Shown here piece after piece: positions 21,959-30,779 of a stretch of DNA of 64,000 nt; the first letter of the stretch is position 1, and the number at the start of each line of letters is the position of its first letter. The notes beneath the pieces are model-generated. The model saw only the letters and a list, made by a program, of their open reading frames with translations. It had not been told where the DNA came from and did no database searches. The stretch is from an uncultured Gammaproteobacteria bacterium. GTDB lineage: Bacteria; Pseudomonadota; Gammaproteobacteria; SZUA-229. Made by a program: the position numbers and the translations under genes. Location: the NCBI GenBank assembly GCA_913065105.1, contig CAJXZZ010000001.1, positions 31,198 to 95,197 on the forward strand, written 5' to 3'.

Positions 21959-22078
21959 GTTGTATCTCGTCTTGTTTTATCTGTATGAAAAATGAAATTA
22001 ATTACTTGCTGTTTTGTATGGTGCTGATTTGCTTTTTTTCAAGAGTGCAGCGAGATTTTTTAACAAAATTTTTTCTCT

Positions 22079-23119
22079 TTATGGGTTTAGAGCATTGCCT
22101 AATAAGCGCGCTGTCATATCAACAACGGGAATAACCCGATCATAATTCATCCGTGCAGGACCAATAACACCTAATACACCTATCGGTTTACCTGCGACTG
22201 AATAAGGCGCCGTGATAACACTGCAGTCACCGAAGCCTGCAAACCCAGCCTCATGACCAATAAATATTTTTACACCTTCATTGTGTACGCAGCGATCAAA
22301 TAACCCAAGGATTTCCTGTTTTCTATCAAAAATTTCAAATAGATGCTGCATTTGTTCACGATCGGTATTATCGTTATATCGGAGCAGGTTTTTTTCTCCC
22401 TGTACGATGAATTCGGGTTTGCTTGTCTCATCTTTCGACAGCGCTTTATTGGCGACTTCGACGGCTGTTCTCATCACGTTATCTACATCCTGGCGAGTAC
22501 GGTCAAGATCTTTCAACAGACTCTCTCTTATCTGATCAACATCCTGCCCGGTAAACTGCTGATTAAGGTAATTGGCGGCATGCTGTAGTTCATCTGCGCT
22601 GTATTCCCTATTGAGATGCAGCACCTTGTTGTGTACATCTTTTTCATTGGTCACCATGATGGCCAGGATGCGCTTTTCGGGTAAGGGTAAAAACTCTATG
22701 TGGCGTAATTTTGCGTGATCTTGTTTAGGCACACTCACGATGCCCGCCATCTGGGTCATTTCAGACACCAGTTGAGATGCCTCACTGACCAGATCATCCA
22801 TATCTTTATCGGGATCAAGTTGCTGCTGTAACTGACTGACTAACCTGGTATCAATCGGCTGAATCTCGAGCAGACTATCAACGAACAGGCGTAAGCCTTG
22901 CTCTGTTGGGATACGTCCTGATGAAGTATGCGGTGCGACGATGAGTCCATTTTTTTCCAGCCCGGACATCACATTTCGGATAGTTGCAGAGCTGATATCA
23001 AGCCCGGCATCTTGAGCCAGTTGCCGTGAACCCACAGGCTGGCCATCATGAATGTAACTGGCGACTAATTGTTTGAGCAAAATAGCAGCGCGATCGTTAA
23101 GTATGTGTGGTTTATTCAA
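22079..23119 (-). CDS. hrcA: Heat-inducible transcription repressor HrcA
   Basis: 346 aa; winged-helix N-terminus (SSATIRNVMSGLEKNGLI, PHTSSGRIPTEQGLRLFVD), C-terminal GVLGVIGPARMNYDRVIP. Confidence 0.95.
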   Translation of the reverse strand: MNKPHILNDRAAILLKQLVASYIHDGQPVGSRQLAQDAGLDISSATIRNVMSGLEKNGLIVAPHTSSGRIPTEQGLRLFVDSLLEIQPIDTRLVSQLQQQLDPDKDMDDLVSEASQLVSEMTQMAGIVSVPKQDHAKLRHIEFLPLPEKRILAIMVTNEKDVHNKVLHLNREYSADELQHAANYLNQQFTGQDVDQIRESLLKDLDRTRQDVDNVMRTAVEVANKALSKDETSKPEFIVQGEKNLLRYNDNTDREQMQHLFEIFDRKQEILGLFDRCVHNEGVKIFIGHEAGFAGFGDCSVITAPYSVAGKPIGVLGVIGPARMNYDRVIPVVDMTARLLGNALNP

Positions 23120-23148
23120 TGTATCGGTATGTATCTAGTTGTTAATGC

Positions 23149-23175
23149 TTAGCACTCTATGGGCATGAGTGCTAA
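23149..23175. promoter_or_regulatory. CIRCE operator (HrcA binding site)
   Basis: TTAGCACTC-N9(TATGGGCAT)-GAGTGCTAA, an exact match to the CIRCE consensus, 30 bp upstream of hrcA. Confidence 0.97.
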
Positions 23176-23183
23176 AAACAAGA

Positions 23184-23212
23184 ATTATGGTTGTAAATAG
23201 TTAGCTGGTCAA
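23184..23212 (-). promoter_or_regulatory. Sigma-70-type promoter for hrcA
   Basis: Minus strand TTGACC - 17 nt - CATAAT, with the CIRCE beginning just downstream of the -10. Confidence 0.7.
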
Positions 23213-23230
23213 GAAAAACAAAATATTGTC

Positions 23231-23330
23231 TTACCGCAGAGACGCGAAGTCGCAGAGAAAACCTTTTTTGATGTTATGCGTGCCGCAGGCAATTTTGTAA
23301 AAACTCTGCGACTATGCGTCGCTGCGGCTA
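23231..23330. repeat. Long imperfect palindrome, CCGCAGAG family, copy 3 (hrcA / dld-like divergent intergenic)
   Basis: Arms 23234-23257 and 23304-23327 match at 21/24; inner TGCC-GCA-GGCA hairpin; shares a GTAAAAA(A)CTCTGCG right-arm start with copy 1. Confidence 0.8.
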
Positions 23331-23406
23331 AATTTGTTTTTATACCTGCATATCAGTTAGCGTATAATGCGTTTTCGAAACACCCCAATCGCCATTACCG
23401 GTACCC

Positions 23407-26400
23407 ATGACAGAGTCACATTCAGCAAGAATTCGAGAGATTCCTTACAACTACACGTCTTATTCAGACCGTGAAATTATTATTCGATTTCTGGGCGAAG
23501 AAAGCTGGCGCATTGTTGAAAAACTGCGTACCTCACGACGCACTGGTCGCTCAGCACGGATGTTGTTTGAAGTTCTTGGTGACATGTGGGTGATCAAAAG
23601 AAATCCTTTTGTAAAAGACGACCTGCTGAATAATACAAAGCGTCGTGAATCGCTAATTAATGCCTTAAAACACCGTTTGAAGCAGGTTGAAATTCGCGCT
23701 GATGGAAATGCCGATGCATTAATCCTGCATAGCAATTGCTTGAAGGCAATCACAACCTTTGAAGAAAACCTGTTGTCTCAGATATCACTACGTCAAAAAA
23801 CGCTCAGAGCATTGAGCAAAATTACCTCTAAGAACAATATTGATTTTAGTGGCCTGGCACGCATTGCACATTCAACAGATGCAACCGACTGGCGTATCGC
23901 CATGCCATTTGTAGTGTTTAAACCGGATACTGAACACGAAGTTGCCGCTATCGTAAGGGCATGTATTGCTTTAGGTTTAACCATTATTCCACGCGGTGGC
24001 GGCACCGGTTATACCGGCGGCGCTATACCACTGCATGCCAACACGGCGGTCATCAATACCGAAAAACTGGAAACATTAAGCCCGGTAAATCACATCGAAC
24101 TATCGGGGCTGAAAGGTAAATACCCGGTGGTCGAATGTGGCGCCGGGGTTATTACTCGGCGAGTTTCTAACTTAGCCGAACAGCACGGCTACGCCTTTGC
24201 GGTCGATCCTACTTCTCAGGATGCATCGACCATCGGCGGTAACATCTCCATGAACGCTGGCGGTAAAAAAGCCGTGATCTGGGGAACTGCTTTAGACAAC
24301 CTGGTTTCATGGCGCATGGTGACGCCAGATGGTTTATGGATGGACGTTGAACGTATCAACCATAACCTCGGCAAAATTCATGACCAGCAGCAGGTCACGT
24401 TTAAGATCACACGTTATCAGGCAGATGGAAAAACCACTATCGGTGAAGCAGAATTACTGCAGCTCGATGGACAGTGTTTTCGAAAAAAAGGCCTGGGTAA
24501 AGATGTAACGGATAAATTTTTATTCGGTCTACCCGGCATTCAGAAAGAAGGTTGTGATGGTTTAATTACATCCGGTCGTTTCATCCTGCATAAGATGCCA
24601 GAGCATAAACGTACCATCTGTCTCGAATTTTTTGGCAGCGACATCGCAGAAGCGGTTCCCGCTGTCGTCGAAGTAAAACAGCTGCTCGATAACAATAAAA
24701 ATGTTTTACTCACAGGCCTCGAACATTTAGACGAACGTTATATTAAAGCCGTTAAATACACCACCAAAGCCAGTAGTGCAGATGGCTCTTATGATGGCCG
24801 GCCTAAAATGGTTTTACTGGCAGATATTTCATCTGATGATGAAGATGAAGTAAACGCTGCAGCTCAACAAGTTATCGAAACCTGTAAAAAAAGAAATGCT
24901 CAGGGCTTTATTGCTGTAAGTGCGGAGGCGCGTAAACGCTTCTGGCTTGACCGTGCACGCACCGCCGCCATCTCTGCGCATACCAATGCATTTAAAATCA
25001 ATGAAGATGTCGTCATCCCGCTGCCACGTTTAGGCGAATATAACCGTGGCATCGAATGCATCAACATCGACCAGGCGATCAGCAATAAGATAAAAATTTG
25101 CGATGCCGTCATCAAGTATCTCGATAGCAATCTTAAAGATGCTAAAGAAGATGATGCTTATGCAACAAGCATAGAAGCTGAGCAGATCATTCAGAAAAAA
25201 TGTGAGACCGCTATACAGCTCATAGCCACAAAGAAACAACGCTGGTCAAATATCCTTCAACACCTGGATTCGCCAGCAAACGAAGTAAAACATCTGTTAC
25301 TCGATAGCGAACTGGAGAATATCAGAGACGCTGATAATCTGATCGACCTGTTACTGCGACGCGATTGTGTAATTTCGTATAGCAGAGAGATCTATAATTC
25401 GTTAAGAGAGATTTTTTCTGGTCAGGACTTAAGCCCAGTCAGAGAAAAGCTCAAACAGATACATGGCAACATCAGAGATTCTAAACTGTTTGTCGCCTTA
25501 CACATGCACGCAGGTGACGGCAACGTACATACTAATATTCCCGTGCATTCAGATAACTACACGATGCTGCAGGAAGCAGATAAGATCGTCGATCAAATAA
25601 TGGCGTTGGCGCAGTCACTCGATGGCGTTATCTCCGGTGAACACGGTATCGGTTTAACCAAGATCCAGTACCTGGAGCCTGAAAAATTAGCAGAATTTGC
25701 CAGCTATAAAAACAGAGTTGACCCAGAACAGCATTTCAATAAAGGAAAATTACAGGCGATATCAAACCTCGAGTTAGCCTATACCCCTTCTTTACGTCTG
25801 GTGCAACAGGAAGCGATTATCCTTGAAGATAGTGAACTGGGCGCATTAAACGATGAGATTAAAAATTGCCTGCGCTGCGGTAAATGCAAACCAGAATGCA
25901 TGACACATGTACCGCGCGCAAACCTGTATTACTCACCGCGTGACAAGATCTTAGCGACCGGCTTAATGATCGAAGCTTTTTTATATGAAGAGCAAACCAG
26001 ACGCGGCATCTCACTTTCACATTTCGATTCGATGAATGACATCGCAGACCACTGCACCACCTGCCATAAATGCCTGCCCCCTTGCCCGGTAAATATAGAT
26101 TTTGGTGATGTCTCTATTCATATGCGTCATATCTTGACCAAACACGGTAAAAAGAAAAGTAACCTTGGCACCAAAGCCGCTATCACTTTTCTCAATGTTA
26201 AAAACCCCTTCGCTGTAAAAACACTGCGTACGGTATTAGCGCGCGGTGGTTTTAAAGCAATAAATACGGGTCACTTTTTTGCAAAAAGATTTGGTCTGTT
26301 AGGTAAGAAAAAGAGAATACCGCCTAGTACAACAGGCCCTGTTGATAGTACAACACAGATTGTTAACCTGGTACGAAAACCTATCCGAGTGGCTGTGCCG

Positions 26401-27279
26401 CGTAAAACCAGCCGTGCCCTGCTAAATCTGGAAGATACCAGTGTTGTTTCTATCATAAGAAATCCTGAATTAAATCATGATGATTCGGATGCTGTGTTTT
26501 ATTTTCCTGGTTGCGGCTCAGAAAGACTGTTCAGTGAAATTGCCATGGCAACATTACATATGCTCTATGAAGCAGGTGTGCAGACGGTATTACCGCCGGG
26601 TTACTTATGTTGCGGCTACCCACAAAGCTCTGCTGGACTACAGGATAAGAGTCGTTCGATAACGACAGAGAACCGCGTATTGTTTCATCGCATCGCCAAT
26701 ACACTTAATTATCTCGACATAAAAACGGTGATCGTCTCCTGCGGCACCTGCATGGACCAGTTATTGAAATATGAATTTGAAAAGATATTTCCAGACTGTC
26801 GCTTACTGGATATACATGAATATCTGATGGAAAAAAATATCACCCTGCAAGGTACTAGCGACACCGAGTATCTGTATCACGATCCCTGCCACACACCGAT
26901 GAAACTATATGACCCCATCACCGTTGCAGAAAAACTGTTAAACAAGAACGTAGTTAACAATGATAGATGCTGCGGCGAAGCCGGCACCTTGGGTACCTCG
27001 AGGCCAGACATCGCAGAACAGCTTCGTTACCGTAAACGTGAAGAAATGGCAAAAGATATTAAAACAATCACTGGTCACAACAAAGCCAAAAATAATGAAG
27101 TTAAAATATTAACGTCCTGCCCTGCCTGCCAACAGGGCCTGGGCAGATACACTGATGATACGGGTTTGAAAACGGACTACATCATCGTGGAAATGGCAAA
27201 CCATATGCATGGCAAAAACTGGGAAAAACAGTTTATTCAAAAAGCGAATAATGGTGGCATTGAGAAGGTGCTGCTCTGA
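23407..27279 (+). CDS. Fused FAD-linked oxidase / 4Fe-4S / CCG-domain oxidoreductase with an N-terminal DUF3683-like region (D-lactate/glycolate dehydrogenase-like)
   Basis: 1290 aa; PCMH-type FAD motif (PRGGGTGYTGGAIPL), FAD-oxidase C motif (LHMHAGDGNVHTNIP, SGEHGIGLTK), two 4Fe-4S motifs (CLRCGKCKPEC, CTTCHKCLPPCP), CCG motifs (CCGYPQ, CGTCMDQL, CCGEAGTLG, TSCPACQQGL). Confidence 0.88.
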   Translation: MTESHSARIREIPYNYTSYSDREIIIRFLGEESWRIVEKLRTSRRTGRSARMLFEVLGDMWVIKRNPFVKDDLLNNTKRRESLINALKHRLKQVEIRADGNADALILHSNCLKAITTFEENLLSQISLRQKTLRALSKITSKNNIDFSGLARIAHSTDATDWRIAMPFVVFKPDTEHEVAAIVRACIALGLTIIPRGGGTGYTGGAIPLHANTAVINTEKLETLSPVNHIELSGLKGKYPVVECGAGVITRRVSNLAEQHGYAFAVDPTSQDASTIGGNISMNAGGKKAVIWGTALDNLVSWRMVTPDGLWMDVERINHNLGKIHDQQQVTFKITRYQADGKTTIGEAELLQLDGQCFRKKGLGKDVTDKFLFGLPGIQKEGCDGLITSGRFILHKMPEHKRTICLEFFGSDIAEAVPAVVEVKQLLDNNKNVLLTGLEHLDERYIKAVKYTTKASSADGSYDGRPKMVLLADISSDDEDEVNAAAQQVIETCKKRNAQGFIAVSAEARKRFWLDRARTAAISAHTNAFKINEDVVIPLPRLGEYNRGIECINIDQAISNKIKICDAVIKYLDSNLKDAKEDDAYATSIEAEQIIQKKCETAIQLIATKKQRWSNILQHLDSPANEVKHLLLDSELENIRDADNLIDLLLRRDCVISYSREIYNSLREIFSGQDLSPVREKLKQIHGNIRDSKLFVALHMHAGDGNVHTNIPVHSDNYTMLQEADKIVDQIMALAQSLDGVISGEHGIGLTKIQYLEPEKLAEFASYKNRVDPEQHFNKGKLQAISNLELAYTPSLRLVQQEAIILEDSELGALNDEIKNCLRCGKCKPECMTHVPRANLYYSPRDKILATGLMIEAFLYEEQTRRGISLSHFDSMNDIADHCTTCHKCLPPCPVNIDFGDVSIHMRHILTKHGKKKSNLGTKAAITFLNVKNPFAVKTLRTVLARGGFKAINTGHFFAKRFGLLGKKKRIPPSTTGPVDSTTQIVNLVRKPIRVAVPRKTSRALLNLEDTSVVSIIRNPELNHDDSDAVFYFPGCGSERLFSEIAMATLHMLYEAGVQTVLPPGYLCCGYPQSSAGLQDKSRSITTENRVLFHRIANTLNYLDIKTVIVSCGTCMDQLLKYEFEKIFPDCRLLDIHEYLMEKNITLQGTSDTEYLYHDPCHTPMKLYDPITVAEKLLNKNVVNNDRCCGEAGTLGTSRPDIAEQLRYRKREEMAKDIKTITGHNKAKNNEVKILTSCPACQQGLGRYTDDTGLKTDYIIVEMANHMHGKNWEKQFIQKANNGGIEKVLL

Positions 27280-27335
27280 TTTATGACAGTTTCAGCCTGT
27301 TATAATTAGCAGAAGAACCTGACTGCTTAAATTAT

Positions 27336-28010
27336 TCAACTTACCTTAGCTAAAACACCATCTTCGAGCGTATAAATAGTATCCATACGTTCTGCAATTT
27401 TTAGATCATGGGTAACGATAACCAGTGATGTATTGTATTGTCTGTTTAGATCTATGATTAGCTCTATCGCCTGTTCGGCATTCTTTCGATCGAGATTGCC
27501 TGTAGGTTCATCGGCAAGTATACAATCTGGCTGATGGATCAACGCACGGGCGATTGCTGCTCGCTGCCGTTCACCACCAGATAACTCACTGGGTTTATGG
27601 TGGACACGTTGTTTAAGACCAACGTTTTCCAATACCTCTTCAGCACGTTGTGTTGCCTCTGCAACCGAACTGCCTTTAATCAAGAGAGGCATGGCTACAT
27701 TTTCAAGGGCAGAAAATTCTGGCAGCAGGTGATGAAACTGGTAGATAAAACCAAATTTTTTATTTCTGACGATACAGCGTTGTCGTTCACTCAGCTCATG
27801 CACATTTACATCATCTAAGAAAACCTGTCCACTTGTCGGTTTATCTAAACCGCCAAGTATATTTAATAAGGTGGTTTTTCCTGATCCCGATGAACCTATG
27901 ATGGCAGATGTTTCAGCACGGTCTAGATTGAATGAGATGTCATTCAATACGTGTAGATCATTACGAATGCCGTCATTATAATCTTTTGCTATATTTGTAG
28001 CGCGTAACAT
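27336..28010 (-). CDS. lolD: Lipoprotein-releasing system ATPase LolD
   Basis: 224 aa ABC ATPase; GSSGSGKTTLLNILGGLD, LSGGERQRAAIARAL, ILADEPTGNLD; adjacent LolC/E permease. Confidence 0.9.
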   Translation of the reverse strand: MLRATNIAKDYNDGIRNDLHVLNDISFNLDRAETSAIIGSSGSGKTTLLNILGGLDKPTSGQVFLDDVNVHELSERQRCIVRNKKFGFIYQFHHLLPEFSALENVAMPLLIKGSSVAEATQRAEEVLENVGLKQRVHHKPSELSGGERQRAAIARALIHQPDCILADEPTGNLDRKNAEQAIELIIDLNRQYNTSLVIVTHDLKIAERMDTIYTLEDGVLAKVS

Positions 28011-28020
28011 AGTCTAGTCC

Positions 28021-29268
28021 TTACTCATAACGTAGTGCTTCAGCAGGTAATGTCTTTGACGCACGCCAGGCAGGATAAATAGTCGCCAGTATAGTTACCG
28101 AGAATGCAGATAAAGCATAAGTGACAACTTCACTAGCTTTCACGTCTGCTACGATATCGCTGATGTAATAAACATCACTTGGAAGAAAATCGGTGTTAAA
28201 CAACTGCTCTAACCAGGAAACGATCTCAAACACATTAAGCGCAACAGGTACGCCAGCCCCGACGCCTATCAATGTACCAAAAAATCCTATGAACGCGCCC
28301 TGGATGATGAAGATGATCATGACACTCGAAGGCTGCATACCCAGCGCACGTAATATGGCGATATCGGATTCTTTCTCTGTGACGGTCATCATCAGAGTAG
28401 AGACAATATTTAAAGCGGCCACTGACACCATTAGTAATAAAATGATAAACATTACGGTTTTTTCAGTCTGTAATGCTCTAAAGAAATTTTTGTGTTGTTT
28501 TGACCAGTCCTTTACCCAGAAATCTTCGCCAAAATCCTTCTCGATTTCACGTGAAATTCGAGGTGCTTCGAATAGATCCGTCAGTTTTAAACGGACGCCA
28601 TTCACTTTATCTTTATAACTGAAAAGCTTTGAAGCATCATCGATATGCATATAGGCCATGGCGGCATCAAATTGATGCATACCAACTTCAAACACACCTA
28701 CGACACGAAAACGACGTAATCTCGGCATGACACCAACCGCCGTCACACTGGCCTGTGGGGTAATGACGGTGACACGTTCACCTTCATAAACACCAAGAGT
28801 ATTAGCTAATTCGCGACCTAGAACGATACCATATTCGCCTGCTTTTAAATCAGACAGGCTGCCTGAGATCATTTTTGATTCGACCAGCGACACCTTACTC
28901 TCCATCTCTGGTTGAATACCGCGAATTAACGAGCCACTTACACGACGACCATTTGACAACATGATCTCTTTATTTATGTAAGGCGCAGCGGCTAAAACTT
29001 CTTTATTTTTTATGGCTTTTTCCAGCACGGCAGGCCAATCGCGCAGGTATCCATCGAAACCAGTGATAGTGGCATGCGAGGTCATACTTAATGTGCGATC
29101 ACGTAATTCGTTACCAAAACCGTTCATTACCGAAAGCACGACGATAAGCGCAAATACGCCCATAGCGACACCTGCGATAGATATGAAAGCAATGAATGAT
29201 ACGAAGTGACTTTTACGTTTAGCACGAATGTAACGTAAGCCGATAAATAGCTCTTTAGGCTGGAACAT
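28021..29268 (-). CDS. LolC/LolE family lipoprotein-releasing permease
   Basis: 415 aa; FIGLRYIRAKR, ALIVVLSVMNGF, DIAILRALGMQPSSVM; FtsX-like C-terminal TM segments. Confidence 0.88.
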   Translation of the reverse strand: MFQPKELFIGLRYIRAKRKSHFVSFIAFISIAGVAMGVFALIVVLSVMNGFGNELRDRTLSMTSHATITGFDGYLRDWPAVLEKAIKNKEVLAAAPYINKEIMLSNGRRVSGSLIRGIQPEMESKVSLVESKMISGSLSDLKAGEYGIVLGRELANTLGVYEGERVTVITPQASVTAVGVMPRLRRFRVVGVFEVGMHQFDAAMAYMHIDDASKLFSYKDKVNGVRLKLTDLFEAPRISREIEKDFGEDFWVKDWSKQHKNFFRALQTEKTVMFIILLLMVSVAALNIVSTLMMTVTEKESDIAILRALGMQPSSVMIIFIIQGAFIGFFGTLIGVGAGVPVALNVFEIVSWLEQLFNTDFLPSDVYYISDIVADVKASEVVTYALSAFSVTILATIYPAWRASKTLPAEALRYE

Positions 29269-29380
29269 TATATGTTTAAAGACCTGAATGAAAAATGTTT
29301 AAAACTTCTAGAGAACCATTTTGTAGTAGATATTCAGGATCATAGCAATACCAGACAAAACACATTTTTACAAAATATTA

Positions 29381-30025
29381 TTATTTTTTCTTGATGAGAT
29401 TTTTATCTTTTAAATCGTTGATCAGTAATTTAGTCAAATCAGTGATCACTTCATCAACAGATTCGGGCGAGAATGTACGGCTGCGTGCAGACCACACCAG
29501 TTCTTCTGTTTTAACATCGTACAGATTGGTTTCCAGCGTATAGGTTTCGTGGGTGGTGTAATAACCAGGGCTATGAACATAACTATTTACGTGTGGGTAA
29601 TAACCATACATGCCGCCACCATAACCACCACCGTAGCCACCGTAGCCATAACCACCGTATCCCGCGCCCGAGTAACCCATGCCTGGTCGATAGACTGTTT
29701 CTTCCTCTACCGCGGTCATGTGGGTAATAATGACACCATCAATCTCCATGCCTTCGATCGCTTTTACTACGGTATTGCGTTCAATTTTCTCGCTACTTTT
29801 GATCAGTTTATAACTTGCCTCTGCCTCAGTTCCCACTTCTCTTAATGCTTCCACGAAGTGGCTTTCATAAGCACGCCTATTTTGTTCGCTCTCAGCTATA
29901 CCGATTATAAGCAGATCGTTATATGACTTTTTATTATCAGGTTCAACCCATGATTGAGAAATCTTGGTATTTGCACACGAAAATAGCAAAAAGACCGTAC
30001 TGATCAATAAGATTTTTTTACTCAT
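29381..30025 (-). CDS. Hypothetical lipoprotein with Gly/Tyr-rich insert, paralog A
   Basis: Most likely start MSKKILLISTVFLLFSCAN (lipobox LFSC); the ORF track adds 29 aa; paralogous to the next gene. Confidence 0.75.
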   Translation of the reverse strand: MSKKILLISTVFLLFSCANTKISQSWVEPDNKKSYNDLLIIGIAESEQNRRAYESHFVEALREVGTEAEASYKLIKSSEKIERNTVVKAIEGMEIDGVIITHMTAVEEETVYRPGMGYSGAGYGGYGYGGYGGGYGGGMYGYYPHVNSYVHSPGYYTTHETYTLETNLYDVKTEELVWSARSRTFSPESVDEVITDLTKLLINDLKDKNLIKKK

Positions 30026-30153
30026 ATTCTGATTAAACAAGATCATAAATATTTCCTTTAGGATTAATTCTGTTATCTGCATGCATGATAGCAACTGCAC
30101 ACTAAAACACAATGTCTTATATTGTTAAACACCTAAACAGTTTGAATTTTAAG

Positions 30154-30765
30154 CTATTTCAGAAGCTCGTCGTCAAACAGTTTCTTTATGAGCAATGTTG
30201 TTACCTCGGTAATAACTTGATCTATGGATTCCGGAGCAACTGATTTTGTCTGTACGGACCAGACTAGCGATTTTGTTTTCACATCATAGAGATCATTTTT
30301 TAAAGTCACGACCTCTCCATCACTAGAGCGACCCCGAACTGAGATCAATGTATCAGACACCATGCTATTCTCAACATTGCTTGAATAGCCAGTGTTTAAG
30401 GGTGAGTCACGCTGTACTGTCACTTCCTCATCAGAGATCAGATAAGACACTAGAACGGCGTCAATCTCGGTGCCTTTTATCGCAGCAATAACGGTATCGC
30501 GATCGATCTTCTGTTTACTGCTGATCAATGTATAACTCGCTATCGCATTAATTTTCTTTTTCTTTAATTCGTCGACCATGTGATTTTCATAAAGACGACG
30601 GGTTTGCTGGCTATCAGAAATGCCAATAATCATGGGGTGTTTATAGGATTTACTATGACCTTCTTCCATCCAACTATCTTTCACACTAGTATTGGCACAG
30701 GATGTGACCAGAAAACCTATCAATAAAACAACAACACTATTAGCTTTAACACTCTTTATAAACAT
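30154..30765 (-). CDS. Hypothetical lipoprotein, paralog B
   Basis: 203 aa; lipobox VTSC; shares SW-E---KSY, IIGI--S-Q-RR-YE-H, IDxV, NLYDVKT--LVWS, PES-D-VIT with paralog A. Confidence 0.75.
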   Translation of the reverse strand: MFIKSVKANSVVVLLIGFLVTSCANTSVKDSWMEEGHSKSYKHPMIIGISDSQQTRRLYENHMVDELKKKKINAIASYTLISSKQKIDRDTVIAAIKGTEIDAVLVSYLISDEEVTVQRDSPLNTGYSSNVENSMVSDTLISVRGRSSDGEVVTLKNDLYDVKTKSLVWSVQTKSVAPESIDQVITEVTTLLIKKLFDDELLK

Positions 30766-30779
30766 TACATCTCTCTCAA

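Noticed and set aside
29549-29845. 98-aa ORF antisense to the Gly/Tyr-rich lipoprotein
   Set aside because: Low-complexity product of the repeat region on the opposite strand.
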